Shown: one piece after another, positions 1 through 8,967 of the stretch
Position numbering within the stretch: position 1 is the first letter of the stretch
Layout: each line of letters starts with the position of its first letter
Notes under the pieces: model-generated
Database searches by the model: none
Told to the model about the DNA's origin: nothing
Seen by the model: the letters and a program-made list of their open reading frames with translations, nothing else
Program-made: the position numbers and the translations under genes
From: Caldipriscus sp964426895
Lineage (GTDB): Bacteria > Hydrothermota > Hydrothermia > LBFQ01
DNA length: 53,640 nucleotides
Direction: 5' to 3'
NCBI GenBank assembly: GCA_964426895.1
Contig: CAYRSH010000002.1
Coordinates: 1-53,640 of the forward strand

Positions 1-382
1 ATCCCAAGGGAAATAACTTATAACAAACAAACTATCACCCCTCTAATCCGCAAGATATACAGTATCGTTAAACACCTTCGCCCATAAAACATTTCTAAAG
101 GTATCCGTTGCAAATACCATAAACCCAACACTAAGCGTTGATGTATCAACTGCTATCCTTCCTAACCAATAGGTATAACTTCCCATTCTTTTCATACATC
201 TTCCTCAATTTACCCTTCAAAACAGTAAAGGCCAATGGGTGTAATATGCTTATAGGGTGCGACAATCCATCCTTGTAAGCCACAATATAAACGCTGTTCC
301 CATATGCCTACCCCTCTAAAACCTCTATCCCCTTCACCTCCCTACCACTAACATCCTTCCCCTGAACCCCAGAAAGACCCAT
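1..382 (-). pseudogene. Broken gene remnant, possibly a secreted beta-propeller-like protein (runs off left edge)
   Basis: Read on the minus strand from ATG at 382, an open stretch starts MGLSGVQGKDVSGREVKGIE and hits an in-frame TAG after about 24 codons. The same frame continues as coding-like text (AYGNSVYIVAYKDG, LSHPISILHPLAF) to a TGA. A shifted frame continues as SYTYWLGRIAVDTSTLS and FMVFATDTFRNVLWAKVFND, then meets another stop. A good promoter (TTGACA, 18 nt, TAAAAT) lies 10 nt before the ATG, so the gene was once expressed. The hydrophobic/aromatic strand-like text resembles a secreted repeat protein, but I do not recognise a family. The 3' part lies outside the window. The disruption is visible; the identity is inference. 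Sequencing errors could mimic some lesions. Confidence 0.5.
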
Positions 383-392
383 GCCAAGCAGT

Positions 393-422
393 ATTTTAAG
401 GTTGAACATTTTTCTTTGTCAA
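393..422 (-). promoter_or_regulatory. Promoter of the left-edge remnant
   Basis: On the minus strand TTGACA (417-422), an 18-nt spacer, then ACCT-TAAAAT with the hexamer at 393-398, 10 nt before ATG 382. The TGA stop codon of lpxK lies inside the TTGACA box. Confidence 0.6.
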
Positions 423-1339
423 TGAGGGTTTATTTCCCTTATCCTTTCATCCAAAAACTCCCAAAACCCCCCCTCAAATACGGGTTTAATCTTCAAAAAA
501 CCAACCCTTTTATCCAATCCTATCCTATAAAAATCCTTCTCAGTACATACCGGTATAGCCCCCAACTTATAGGCCTTTTTTATTATTTTTTTAACCCCCT
601 TTATCCACCAATGATCCGGAAATATCCTATATCCCACAACCTCTGCACCCGAGATTTTCAAAGCGTTTATAAAGCTAAAAGGATCCGCTATTCCGCAAAA
701 GGGGAAAACCCTCAAACCCTTCAAATCCAAAACCCTACCGTTATACTCCACACCCTCAACTTTATACCTCATAACGAAAGCGGGCTTTCCAAGGTTATGG
801 GGTTTAAAGGGTTTTTCTTCAAGTTTTAGGTTGAAAACCAAAACATCCGCATACTTTATGGCGTCATTGGGTTCCCTTAAAGGTCCAAAGGGTAATGTAC
901 TCGCTTTTAAATCGGCAGGTCTCAAAAGTAAAATGTTTATGTGCGCCCTGAGTTTAAAATACTGAAAAGCGTCGTCAAATATTACCAGATTTGCCCCTAA
1001 ATCCTTAGCAATTTCAACGCCTTTAAACCTGTCCTTTGATGCTATAACGGGTCTTCCGGTTTTTTTAAAAATCATATATCCCTCATCTCCTAAGTATTCC
1101 GGAGATGGGTATTCCAAAGAACTATAAACACCCTTGTATTTCCTACCATATCCGAGGGTTATAATCGCCGAATTTTCAAATCTCTTGGCGATTTCTATAA
1201 CAAGGGGCGTTTTTCCGGTTCCCCCCGTCCTCAAATTCCCCACATTTATTGAAGGAATTCCGGGGGTTCTGGGTTTTGAAAACTCCCTTAAAAGTTTAAC
1301 AATCCAAGCATAAGGATTAATCGCATCAAAAACCGTCAT
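419..1339 (-). CDS. lpxK: Tetraacyldisaccharide 4'-kinase LpxK
   Basis: LpxK phosphorylates the 4' position of the lipid A disaccharide at the inner membrane, the sixth step of the Raetz pathway. The 306-residue protein has the family P-loop near residues 33-46 (GNLRTGGTGKTPLV), then LGDEGY, FDDAFQ, GIADPFSF, FPDHWW and CTEKD in the usual order. The family motif DDGFQH is altered to DDAFQY; both aspartates are kept. ATG 1339 overlaps the stop of the S15 peptidase gene by 4 nt (ATGA), so the two are translationally coupled. No other lipid A gene is in the window, but its presence argues for an LPS outer membrane. The family call is secure. Confidence 0.93.
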   Translation of the reverse strand: MTVFDAINPYAWIVKLLREFSKPRTPGIPSINVGNLRTGGTGKTPLVIEIAKRFENSAIITLGYGRKYKGVYSSLEYPSPEYLGDEGYMIFKKTGRPVIASKDRFKGVEIAKDLGANLVIFDDAFQYFKLRAHINILLLRPADLKASTLPFGPLREPNDAIKYADVLVFNLKLEEKPFKPHNLGKPAFVMRYKVEGVEYNGRVLDLKGLRVFPFCGIADPFSFINALKISGAEVVGYRIFPDHWWIKGVKKIIKKAYKLGAIPVCTEKDFYRIGLDKRVGFLKIKPVFEGGFWEFLDERIREINPH

Positions 1340-3123
1340 TTAACAATCAAAACCCTTGTAGTTTTCCCTCTCTTTGCAATATAAACCCCCCTCTTCAAAT
1401 CCTGCGAACACCCTTTACCCTTAAAAATTCTCCTACCAGCAAGGTTAAAAATCTCATAATTCCCACCATAGCATATATTTTTACCCTTTATTTCGGGTTT
1501 GAACATAACCGTAGTACCCACCATCTCCTTAATCGCCGTCGTCGGATACATTGGTATCTTTATGTAAGAGGGATAGTTCGGAGAATGGTATATCTTGTTT
1601 GTGGCCACCAACTTAAAGGTATCGTCCCTAACAAAGGGGCCTCCGTTGTTCGGGTTTGCCTCAAATCTCGGATAATTTGCGGATGATATTATAACCATTA
1701 TCCTATGCCCCGGCATAAATGCCCAAGCGGTTGCCCACACCTTAACCTCAACCGAATCAATACTCCCGGGGTTTAACAAAACCTCCCTATCAAACCCATA
1801 CCTATACCTCGCCTTTATTATCCCATCGGATACGAGTATGGCCTTTCCATCCGGATAAACATCCGCTATCCTAACCGCAAAATCGGTATCGTATCTGTCG
1901 CTTTCTATGTACAATTTTGCTATTATGTTCCCTATAACCACAACCGTATCGGTTAAAACATCGCTTTGGAAGACCAAAACATCGCTCCTTGAAAGCAACG
2001 GCCTTTGATCCTTTGGCCCAGTTCCCCCCGGTAAGGACATCTCGTTGCCCCCTATGGTGGGCGTTGGGTCGTTTGGATCATAAACATAAACGGAAAAACT
2101 ATCCGATGCGGGTTTGTAAAGTCTTAAAGTTCCATCCCCATGCAAATACCAATTTCTGTAATACAACCCCCTCGGTGGAAATGTATCCGCATACGCCCAT
2201 TCATTTATGCCCATTATGTAAAACTTAACCGGTGGTTCATCCATTATCCCGTTATTAACCCCTTTAAGCCAATAATCGTACCACCTTCCAAGGGCATCGT
2301 TTAAATCGCTAAACGATAGGGATGCGTTTGATGGGAATGTTAAATCCCCTTGCGTGGTTTGTCCGAATGTCAAATGTCCCCAAGGCCCTATTATTATCTT
2401 CTGGTTTCCCCTTGCCAAAGGCCCCCCGTTATATTGCAGGTTTATAAAGGCATTTATTTGGCTTTCCAAGAATATATCAAACCATCCCGCAAAGTGAAAC
2501 ATGGGAACATTAACGGATGAAACCCTTTCGTCAAGGTTCATAATTACCCAACTGCTATCATAATTCGGGTGATTCGCCACGGTATCTATCAGGTATCCAA
2601 CACCCAAACCGTTTAACCAGTTTTCAACGAGATTTTTCCTAAATTCTCCACCATAAAAAGCCGCATAATGATATACGCTATGGGCACCAACCAATGGAAC
2701 CGCACATTTATAAGCCGGGTGTAATGTTCCGGCTAACAGGTATTGGGTTATACCCATAGCGGAAAACCAAGAACCGCAAACTTTACCGGAAGACCAACTC
2801 TGCGATATTATCCAATTAACCGCATCGTATCCGTCCTGCAAATCGCCCCACCCGTCCGTACGGAAAACGGAAGGCTCCCCTTCACTCCCCTGAAAACCCC
2901 TCAAACTCTGAATCACCAAGGCATAACCTTTAATATCGGTTATATACGGGATGAAATAGTTTAAACCCACATCCGTGCGACCATATGGTGTTCTGACAAG
3001 GATTGTATGAAGCCTTCCGGTATAAAATGTTGGTTTATATACATCGGTTGCCAACTTTATGCTATCCCTCATTGGAACCATGTAAAAGTCGTGTGAATAA
3101 CTCGGCAATATAATCCAAAGCAT
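1336..3123 (-). CDS. S15-family (CocE/NonD, X-Pro dipeptidyl-peptidase-like) hydrolase with sorting tail
   Basis: A 595-residue serine hydrolase of the S15/CocE type. The nucleophile motif GSWFSAMG lies near residues 117-124, the acid in AGWFDIF near 214 and the histidine in GPWGH near 248, in the order expected of the catalytic triad. A C-terminal X-Pro jelly-roll domain follows. The last ~45 residues (YEIFNLAGRRIFKGK ... LKRGVYIAKRGK) look like a Por/T9SS-type C-terminal sorting domain, suggesting surface delivery. The N-terminus is odd for an exported protein: only MLWIILPSYS precedes the conserved start of the domain. No alternative upstream start codon is seen close by, and the -10 box lies 7 nt before the ATG. 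First gene of a two-gene operon with lpxK. Substrate unknown. Confidence 0.85.
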   Translation of the reverse strand: MLWIILPSYSHDFYMVPMRDSIKLATDVYKPTFYTGRLHTILVRTPYGRTDVGLNYFIPYITDIKGYALVIQSLRGFQGSEGEPSVFRTDGWGDLQDGYDAVNWIISQSWSSGKVCGSWFSAMGITQYLLAGTLHPAYKCAVPLVGAHSVYHYAAFYGGEFRKNLVENWLNGLGVGYLIDTVANHPNYDSSWVIMNLDERVSSVNVPMFHFAGWFDIFLESQINAFINLQYNGGPLARGNQKIIIGPWGHLTFGQTTQGDLTFPSNASLSFSDLNDALGRWYDYWLKGVNNGIMDEPPVKFYIMGINEWAYADTFPPRGLYYRNWYLHGDGTLRLYKPASDSFSVYVYDPNDPTPTIGGNEMSLPGGTGPKDQRPLLSRSDVLVFQSDVLTDTVVVIGNIIAKLYIESDRYDTDFAVRIADVYPDGKAILVSDGIIKARYRYGFDREVLLNPGSIDSVEVKVWATAWAFMPGHRIMVIISSANYPRFEANPNNGGPFVRDDTFKLVATNKIYHSPNYPSYIKIPMYPTTAIKEMVGTTVMFKPEIKGKNICYGGNYEIFNLAGRRIFKGKGCSQDLKRGVYIAKRGKTTRVLIVK

Positions 3124-3130
3124 ATAAAGG

Positions 3131-3140
3131 ATTTTAAGGT
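3131..3140 (-). promoter_or_regulatory. Promoter of the S15 peptidase-lpxK operon
   Basis: ACCT-TAAAAT on the minus strand, hexamer at 3131-3136, ending 7 nt before ATG 3123. No Shine-Dalgarno is possible, so the transcript is probably leaderless. Confidence 0.6.
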
Positions 3141-3167
3141 TGTTTGTTTATAGATGTTTGTCGCCAT

Positions 3168-3173
3168 TAGAAT
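3168..3173 (+). promoter_or_regulatory. Promoter of the acyl-CoA dehydrogenase gene
   Basis: TAGAAT ends 11 nt before ATG 3185. A weak -35 (TTGTTT, 3144-3149) lies 18 nt upstream. Its position argues for the internal ATG at 3185 rather than the more upstream TTG at 3140. Confidence 0.45.
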
Positions 3174-3184
3174 ACCCATTTTAT

Positions 3185-4294
3185 ATGGTTCCGGAGAAAT
3201 TGGAAGATTTTAGGGAATATGTAAGGGAAATAGCGGAGAAATATGTTAAACCCTGGTCTATGATTGTTGATAAAGAGGACAGGTTTGCAAAGGAAAGCGC
3301 CGAAGCCGTGTTCAAGGCAAACTTGGCAGGCGTAATAATTCCCAAAGGGTATGGGGGTTTGGGTTTATCAACAAAACACTATGTGGTATTTATAGAGGAA
3401 TTGACGAGGGTTTGCCCTTCAACGGCCGTAACCTTTGCGGTAACCTCCGGACTTTCCGCGGGCTTTTTGGTAAATTTCGCATCGGAAGAATTAAAAAGGG
3501 AGTATTTACCAAAGGTTGCAAGTGGAGAATATATAGGGGCTTTTGGTTTAACGGAACCCTGTTGTGGTTCGGATGCGGGAAGTATGAGGACTAAGGCGGA
3601 AGAGGTTGAAGGGGGTTTTAGGATTTATGGGCAAAAAATCTTTATAACAAATGCATCCGTTGCAAAATTCGTTATAACCATGGCAAAAAGCGATCCCGAA
3701 AAGGGTAAAAAGGGTATAACGGCCTTTTTGGTTGATACCGATAGCGATGGATTTTCCGTTATTAAGAACGAGGATAAACTCGGGTGGAGGGGTTCGGTAA
3801 CATCCGCAATATCTTATGACGGAGTTTTTGTCCCTTATGAAAAGATTATAGGAAAAAGGGGGGAAGGTTTTAAGTACGCCTTGGCCTCATTGGATGCGGG
3901 AAGAATAGGAATAGCCGCCATGGGTTTGGGAACTATAAAAAGGGCATTGGAAATTTCTTTGGAATATGTCAAGGAAAACCGATTAAGCGATAACGAGTCC
4001 TTTTCTTTCAGGTTGTCCGATCTCCATTGGATGTATGAAACCGCAAAGGAATACACATTTAAAGCGGCGGAATTGAAGGACAGAGGGGAAAACTTTACAA
4101 GGGAAGCGGCAACGGCCAAATTGATAGCCTCGGAATTTGCTATGAAGGCGGTTAATATAATGATGGATATTTTGGGACCCGACGGCGTTATTTGGGGAGA
4201 GGCGGAAAGGTTGTTCAGGGATACGAAGATTTTGGAAATAGGTGAGGGAACGAGTGAGGTTCAAAGGCTTGTAATTTCTCGATACCTTTTGTGA
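3185..4294 (+). CDS. Acyl-CoA dehydrogenase
   Basis: A 369-residue FAD-dependent acyl-CoA dehydrogenase that introduces an alpha,beta double bond into an acyl-CoA and passes electrons to ETF. Family signatures: FGLTEPCCGSDAGSM (FAD and substrate site), IYGQKIFITNA, and at the C-terminus IGEGTSEVQRLVISR, whose glutamate fits the catalytic base of short/medium-chain enzymes. The frame opens at TTG 3140, but that codon lies upstream of the likely -10 box. ATG 3185 (MVPEKLEDFREYV) matches the usual family N-terminus and is preferred. The stop overlaps the miaA start by 4 nt (GTGA). The exact acyl substrate cannot be read from the sequence. Confidence 0.9.
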   Translation: MVPEKLEDFREYVREIAEKYVKPWSMIVDKEDRFAKESAEAVFKANLAGVIIPKGYGGLGLSTKHYVVFIEELTRVCPSTAVTFAVTSGLSAGFLVNFASEELKREYLPKVASGEYIGAFGLTEPCCGSDAGSMRTKAEEVEGGFRIYGQKIFITNASVAKFVITMAKSDPEKGKKGITAFLVDTDSDGFSVIKNEDKLGWRGSVTSAISYDGVFVPYEKIIGKRGEGFKYALASLDAGRIGIAAMGLGTIKRALEISLEYVKENRLSDNESFSFRLSDLHWMYETAKEYTFKAAELKDRGENFTREAATAKLIASEFAMKAVNIMMDILGPDGVIWGEAERLFRDTKILEIGEGTSEVQRLVISRYLL

Positions 4295-5166
4295 TACCCG
4301 TAATCATAGGTCCAACGGGTAGCGGTAAAACCGAATTGGCAATTGATTTGGCAAGAAATTACGGTTTTATCGTTATAAACGCGGACAGTAGAAAGGTTTA
4401 TAAATATCTTGATATAGGTACGGCAAAACCTCCAAAAGAATACAGAGAGTTTTATCGTTTAATTGATGTTTTAGAACCCTGTGAAGAATTCTCGGCTTAT
4501 AAATGGGCGGAATTGGCGGAAAAGGAAATTGAGAATTTGTTAAAAGAAGGTAAAAGAGTTATAATTGAGGGGGCAAGCGTTTTGTATTTAAAGGCTCTGT
4601 TTGAGGGTTTTTTTGAACATCCCGAAATACCGAAAGGAATAAGGGAACAGGCCAAAAGACTTGTGGAATCCGGTGAGGGTTATAAAATACTTTTGGAAAG
4701 GGATCCGGAAACGGCAAAAAAAATTCACCCAAACGATAAATACAGGATAAGTAGGGCTTTGGAAGTCTTGTTGGCAACGGGAAAACCGATATCGGTATTG
4801 AGGAAAGAGGGTAAAAAGCCGAAGTTCAAACCGATATATTTTTTAATAGATATACCGAGGGAAATACTTTACAAAAGGATAGGGGAAAGGGCAAGGGAGA
4901 TGTTTGACAAGGGTTTGATTGGCGAAACCGAGGAAATTTTAAAAAAATATCCGTGTTTTAAGGAATGGGGGAAAAAGGTTGTTGCGTACAAACAGGCCTT
5001 GGAGTTTTTAGAAGGCAAATACGATTATGAAACCGCAATTAGAAAGAAGGCAAAAGCGGATAAGGAGTTGGCTAAGAGGCAGTTGAGGTTTATGAAAACC
5101 CTGAAACCGATAATAAAAATCCCTTTCAATCGTAAAGAACTTCTTCTATCGTTCCTCCACCTATAA
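4291..5166 (+). CDS. miaA: tRNA dimethylallyltransferase MiaA
   Basis: MiaA adds a dimethylallyl group to A37 of tRNAs that read codons starting with U. The 291-residue product starts IPVIIGPTGSGKTELA (Walker A), followed by NADSRKVYKYLDIGTAKP, the family's substrate-binding signature, and YRISRALEVLLATGKP. The length is normal. The GTG start overlaps the stop of the acyl-CoA dehydrogenase gene (GTGA), so it is probably translated by coupling. Its 3' end overlaps the convergent mnmA gene by 41 nt. Two tRNA-modification genes of different pathways thus meet tail to tail. Confidence 0.95.
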   Translation: MIPVIIGPTGSGKTELAIDLARNYGFIVINADSRKVYKYLDIGTAKPPKEYREFYRLIDVLEPCEEFSAYKWAELAEKEIENLLKEGKRVIIEGASVLYLKALFEGFFEHPEIPKGIREQAKRLVESGEGYKILLERDPETAKKIHPNDKYRISRALEVLLATGKPISVLRKEGKKPKFKPIYFLIDIPREILYKRIGERAREMFDKGLIGETEEILKKYPCFKEWGKKVVAYKQALEFLEGKYDYETAIRKKAKADKELAKRQLRFMKTLKPIIKIPFNRKELLLSFLHL

Positions 5167-6172
5167 GGTAATCACCCATATAAAAAGCCACCCCTTGACC
5201 GGGAGTTGGGGCAAATTGGGGCTCTTGAAATTCAACTAAAGCATAATCCTTTAAAACCCTCACCCTTGCCCTTTTCGTTGATATACCCGCCCTAACCTGA
5301 ACATCCGATACAAACTCATTTCCGGGAAAATAATGCCAATTTAAATCCAATGCCTTTATCCCCTTGGCCATAACACCTTCAAGGTCATCAAGGATTATAT
5401 CCCCGTTCTTAAACGCCTTAACATAAACCCTTTTACCAACCGCAACATTCAAACCCTTCCTCTGGCCAATGGTGTAATAAAAAGTTCCCTTGTGGGTCCC
5501 TACCACTTTCCCTTTATATATAAACTTGCCCGGCTTTGGTTTTAATCCCCTTTCAATCAGAAAATTCCTATAATCCCCATCAACAAAACATAAATCCTGA
5601 GATTCCGGCTTTTTGGCCGTTGGTAATCCCACTTCAAGTGCCAGTTTCCTAACCTCCTCCTTCGTCATATCACCTACGGGGAATATAAGCCTTGGTATCC
5701 AATCCTTTGGTATCCGGAACATAAAATAGGATTGATCCTTTTTCCTATCCCTACCCCTCATCATGAGTTCAACGCCTTCATAAAAGCCCTTTTTTATATA
5801 ATGCCCAGTTGCCACAAATTCCGCCCCTATTTTATCGGCAAAATCAAACAGGGCCTTAATCTTGTAATCCCTGTTGCAAAAGAGGCATGGGTTTGGCGTT
5901 CTATTTTTGGCGTATTCGCTTATGAAATAACCTATAATATCCCTTTTAAAGCCTTCCGAGTAGTCCAATTCGTGGAATTCTAAACCCAATTTTATCGCCA
6001 CCCTTTTCGCCAACTGTGCGGAACCTATGCTACAACAAGCATATGGATTTTTAGCCTCTTTATATAACAATACCGTAGCACCCACCACATCATAACCCCA
6101 TTTCTTCAACAAATAAGCCGCAACGGAACTATCAACACCTCCCGATAAACCCACTACAACCTTACCCCTCAT
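5126..6172 (-). CDS. mnmA: tRNA-specific 2-thiouridylase MnmA
   Basis: MnmA carries out the 2-thiolation of U34 in the tRNAs for Lys, Glu and Gln, taking sulfur from a relay or cysteine desulfurase. The product has the PP-loop GLSGGVDSSVAAYLL at its N-terminus and the two catalytic cysteines in NPCLFCNRDYK and QDLCFVDGDY. The ATG at 6172 (MRGKVVVGLSGG) is chosen over the TTG one codon upstream because it fits the family start and follows GGGCGGGG. It overlaps the 3' end of the upstream HD-domain gene by 11 nt, and is the last gene of the phoH operon. Confidence 0.95.
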   Translation of the reverse strand: MRGKVVVGLSGGVDSSVAAYLLKKWGYDVVGATVLLYKEAKNPYACCSIGSAQLAKRVAIKLGLEFHELDYSEGFKRDIIGYFISEYAKNRTPNPCLFCNRDYKIKALFDFADKIGAEFVATGHYIKKGFYEGVELMMRGRDRKKDQSYFMFRIPKDWIPRLIFPVGDMTKEEVRKLALEVGLPTAKKPESQDLCFVDGDYRNFLIERGLKPKPGKFIYKGKVVGTHKGTFYYTIGQRKGLNVAVGKRVYVKAFKNGDIILDDLEGVMAKGIKALDLNWHYFPGNEFVSDVQVRAGISTKRARVRVLKDYALVEFQEPQFAPTPGQGVAFYMGDYLIGGGTIEEVLYD

Positions 6173-8042
6173 CAACCCCGCCCTTGCTGGGATACTTAGG
6201 TCTCGTATGTTTATATGTTAGCAAAAGGGGTATAAAGGCCTCTTTTATCCTCTCCAAATCCCCCCTTGAAAGCGGCACCCAATCCAATTGGCCATCCTTT
6301 AACTTGTCCTCAAAAACCCTATTTGCAATTTCCCTTATTTCCGACTCCGTTGTGGCACTCCTTGAAGCCGCCTCAACGGAATCCGCAAGCATGACTATTG
6401 CCTCCTCTGGGGTTTTGGGTTTTGGACCGGGATACCTAAACTGCTCTTCGGAATAGGGGAGTTTTGAAGCCTTTGCTTTTAAATAAAAGGGTAATAATAG
6501 CGATGTTCCGTGATGCGATGCGATTATATTTATAACCTCTTCGGGTAAATTGTATTTTCTTGCCAGTTCTACGCCTTTCTTTACATGGGAAATTATTATC
6601 CTCGCGCTGTTTATGGGGTCAAGTTTATCATGCGGATTTTCGTCCCCAATCTGGTTTTCTATAAAATACTCTGGGTTAAACATCTTTCCTATATCGTGAT
6701 AATAACCGCCAACCTTCGCCAATAAGGGATCCGCGCCTATAACCCTTGCCGCGGTTTCGGCTAAATGTCCCACGGCTATTGAATGGGTAAATGTACCCGG
6801 GGCTTTTTCCGACAATTCTTTTAACAGTGGGTGGTCAAAAGATGCCAATTCTAAAAGGGAGTATTCCGTGGCTCTGTGGAAAATTTGTTCAATATTGGGT
6901 AAGAAAAGGATATGGGCGCTCGTTGAAACAAATGAGGAAAGCGAAACCCATAATAACAACTCTTTAAGACTCTCAAATTCAAAGTAATTTACCTCTATAA
7001 ACGGAGAGGAAACAAAGGCTGAAATAATTCCGGCGACAAACATTAAAAGAATAATGTATATGTTCTGTATCCTCCTCTTAAAAACCTTTACACCCATGGA
7101 GGAAACAATGGCCATTGAGCCTATGTATAGGGGTAGGGTTAGGCCAAAATCGTAATTAACCCCCCTAACAACCGCAAGAACCATGGTTAAACCTATTCCC
7201 AAGGTGGGGGTGTCCAAGGAAGAAACCGATAGCGCTATTAAGGGCGAGAGGGTAAAGAAAGGAGAAAAATTTGTAAAATGGTGTATTAGGATTTCCAACA
7301 AAAACACTGAGGAGAATACGAATACCGAAGCGGAAGATGGTACATCCCATCTCCTTAGGTAAAAACCTATGAATATAAATATCCCGAGTATAAAACACAG
7401 AACCGCAAAGGCTATTCTTTTGGGTTTTATGCTGGTTTCCTTATAAGCCTTTAAAATCCGTAGGGTGGTATCATTAACTATTTCACCACGCGAAACCACA
7501 ACCTCACCCGGATTTATTATAAACTCTATTTTGCCTATGTTCCTCAGCTGCAAATTTATGTACTCACGGGTAAGGGAGGAATCGTACACTATTGTTGGAA
7601 AGATGAACATACAAAGGGTATCATCCTTTTCGCACACATCCTTCATTGAAGGAAAACCGGCCCCAAAAGCCGATACATATTCTCCATTTTCATATATCAA
7701 TATCCGTCCGTCGTATTTTGGTTCTATTATGCCCCTTTGCATAATAGTTAGAGCCTTTGCCCTAAACCTTTCGGCGTTGGGTATAAACTTTGAGAGACTT
7801 TCGGATAATATCCTTAACGAATCGTAAAACTCTATCCTTTTGTACACCAAGGGAGAAGAATTTATGATTTCTAAGGAATCCTGCCTTAACCTTTCGGGGG
7901 GTTTCTCAACGAGGATTTTCCTATTGGCTATTATGGTTCTCTTTACAACATCTCCTATCTTGTAATTTAGACTATCTTTGTAAAACAAACCACCTATGGC
8001 TATTACAAGGGAGATTATGAGGGCTCTTATTATCCTGCTCAC
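6162..8042 (-). CDS. 7TM-HD domain protein, PgpH-like cyclic-di-AMP phosphodiesterase
   Basis: The 626-residue protein has one N-terminal membrane segment, an extracytoplasmic 7TMR-HDED-type domain to about residue 200, a bundle of about seven membrane helices (about 205-385) and a C-terminal cytoplasmic HD domain. The HD domain shows YHDIGKMFNPEYF (metal-binding HD), DPINSARIIISHV and ASHHGT. This is the architecture of YqfF/PgpH, known in Firmicutes to hydrolyse c-di-AMP. Activity here is inferred from family. The GTG start overlaps the phoH stop (GTGA), and phoH-pgpH adjacency is common in bacteria, often with ybeY, which is not found here. Confidence 0.85.
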   Translation of the reverse strand: MSRIIRALIISLVIAIGGLFYKDSLNYKIGDVVKRTIIANRKILVEKPPERLRQDSLEIINSSPLVYKRIEFYDSLRILSESLSKFIPNAERFRAKALTIMQRGIIEPKYDGRILIYENGEYVSAFGAGFPSMKDVCEKDDTLCMFIFPTIVYDSSLTREYINLQLRNIGKIEFIINPGEVVVSRGEIVNDTTLRILKAYKETSIKPKRIAFAVLCFILGIFIFIGFYLRRWDVPSSASVFVFSSVFLLEILIHHFTNFSPFFTLSPLIALSVSSLDTPTLGIGLTMVLAVVRGVNYDFGLTLPLYIGSMAIVSSMGVKVFKRRIQNIYIILLMFVAGIISAFVSSPFIEVNYFEFESLKELLLWVSLSSFVSTSAHILFLPNIEQIFHRATEYSLLELASFDHPLLKELSEKAPGTFTHSIAVGHLAETAARVIGADPLLAKVGGYYHDIGKMFNPEYFIENQIGDENPHDKLDPINSARIIISHVKKGVELARKYNLPEEVINIIASHHGTSLLLPFYLKAKASKLPYSEEQFRYPGPKPKTPEEAIVMLADSVEAASRSATTESEIREIANRVFEDKLKDGQLDWVPLSRGDLERIKEAFIPLLLTYKHTRPKYPSKGGVDEG

Positions 8043-8941
8043 AAACCGTGCTTCTCGTAAGCCTCTATAATCTTCTTTACTATCCTATGCCTTGAAACAT
8101 CTTCTTTTTCAAAATATACAAAGCCTATACCCTCAATGCCTTGGAGTATATTTAAAGCCTCGGATAAACCGGATTTTTCATTCTTAGGAAGGTCAATCTG
8201 GGTAATATCCCCGGTTATAACCACCTTTGACCTGGGACCTATGCGTGTTAAAAACATCTTCATTTGAACCGCCTTTGTATTTTGGGCTTCGTCCAATATA
8301 ATAAAAGCATCGGAAAGGGTTCTACCCCTCATGTACGCCAAGGGGGCAATTTCTACTATCCTTGCATCCATCATACGGCGCACTTTGTCATAGGGAACCA
8401 TTGAAAATAGGGCATCGTATAGGGGTATGAGGTAGGGATAAACCTTCTCCTCATAAGTTCCCGGCAAATAACCCAAACTCTCACCGGCTTCAACGGCCGG
8501 GCGGGTTAGTATAATCCTCTCAATTTTCCCCTCCCTCAAATACTTCACGGCCATCGCCACCGCCAAAAAGGTTTTACCGGTACCCGCGGGCCCTATGGCA
8601 AACACTATATCGTTTTCCTCAATGGCTCTTATATAATACCTTTGCCTTTCCGTTAAAGGTTTTATCTTTTTCTTGAATGTGATTATTACATCGTTGTCCA
8701 AAGCTATCCCCTCGTCCAAGCCGTTGTTTTCCGCAAACCCGTTATCGGAGCCCTCTATAATTTTCATTATCCTGTCCTTTACCATTTCCACATCGCTTTC
8801 CGAACCCCTAAGCCTCAATTCGGAACCCTTTGCTATTATCTTAACCGACGGATACATCTTTTTTAACTCCTTTAAACGCTCGTCATACGCACCAAAAACC
8901 TCTAAAATTTTATCCTCCGGCACAATTATTCTTATTTCCAT
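8039..8941 (-). CDS. PhoH-like ATPase (PhoL)
   Basis: A 300-residue PhoH-family protein: a small N-terminal KH-like domain (about 1-80), then a P-loop ATPase with GPAGTGKTFLAVAMA, TRPAVEAGESLGYLPG, FIILDEAQN and VITGDITQIDLP. PhoH proteins are linked to RNA turnover and ribosome maturation; the precise role is not settled. Unlike most first genes here, this one has a true leader: a -10 box 26 nt upstream and a strong purine-rich Shine-Dalgarno (AGGAGGAAGGAGGAG) just before the ATG. It leads the phoH - HD - mnmA operon. Confidence 0.92.
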   Translation of the reverse strand: MEIRIIVPEDKILEVFGAYDERLKELKKMYPSVKIIAKGSELRLRGSESDVEMVKDRIMKIIEGSDNGFAENNGLDEGIALDNDVIITFKKKIKPLTERQRYYIRAIEENDIVFAIGPAGTGKTFLAVAMAVKYLREGKIERIILTRPAVEAGESLGYLPGTYEEKVYPYLIPLYDALFSMVPYDKVRRMMDARIVEIAPLAYMRGRTLSDAFIILDEAQNTKAVQMKMFLTRIGPRSKVVITGDITQIDLPKNEKSGLSEALNILQGIEGIGFVYFEKEDVSRHRIVKKIIEAYEKHGL

Positions 8942-8967
8942 ATCTCCTCCTTCCTCCTAAGGTGGTA

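Noticed and set aside
416..829. 137-codon plus-strand ORF opposite lpxK
   Set aside because: Antisense shadow of a conserved gene; no promoter or start signal.
3140..3184. TTG 3140 as start of the acyl-CoA dehydrogenase
   Set aside because: It lies upstream of the likely -10 box and adds 15 residues not expected in the family; ATG 3185 is preferred.
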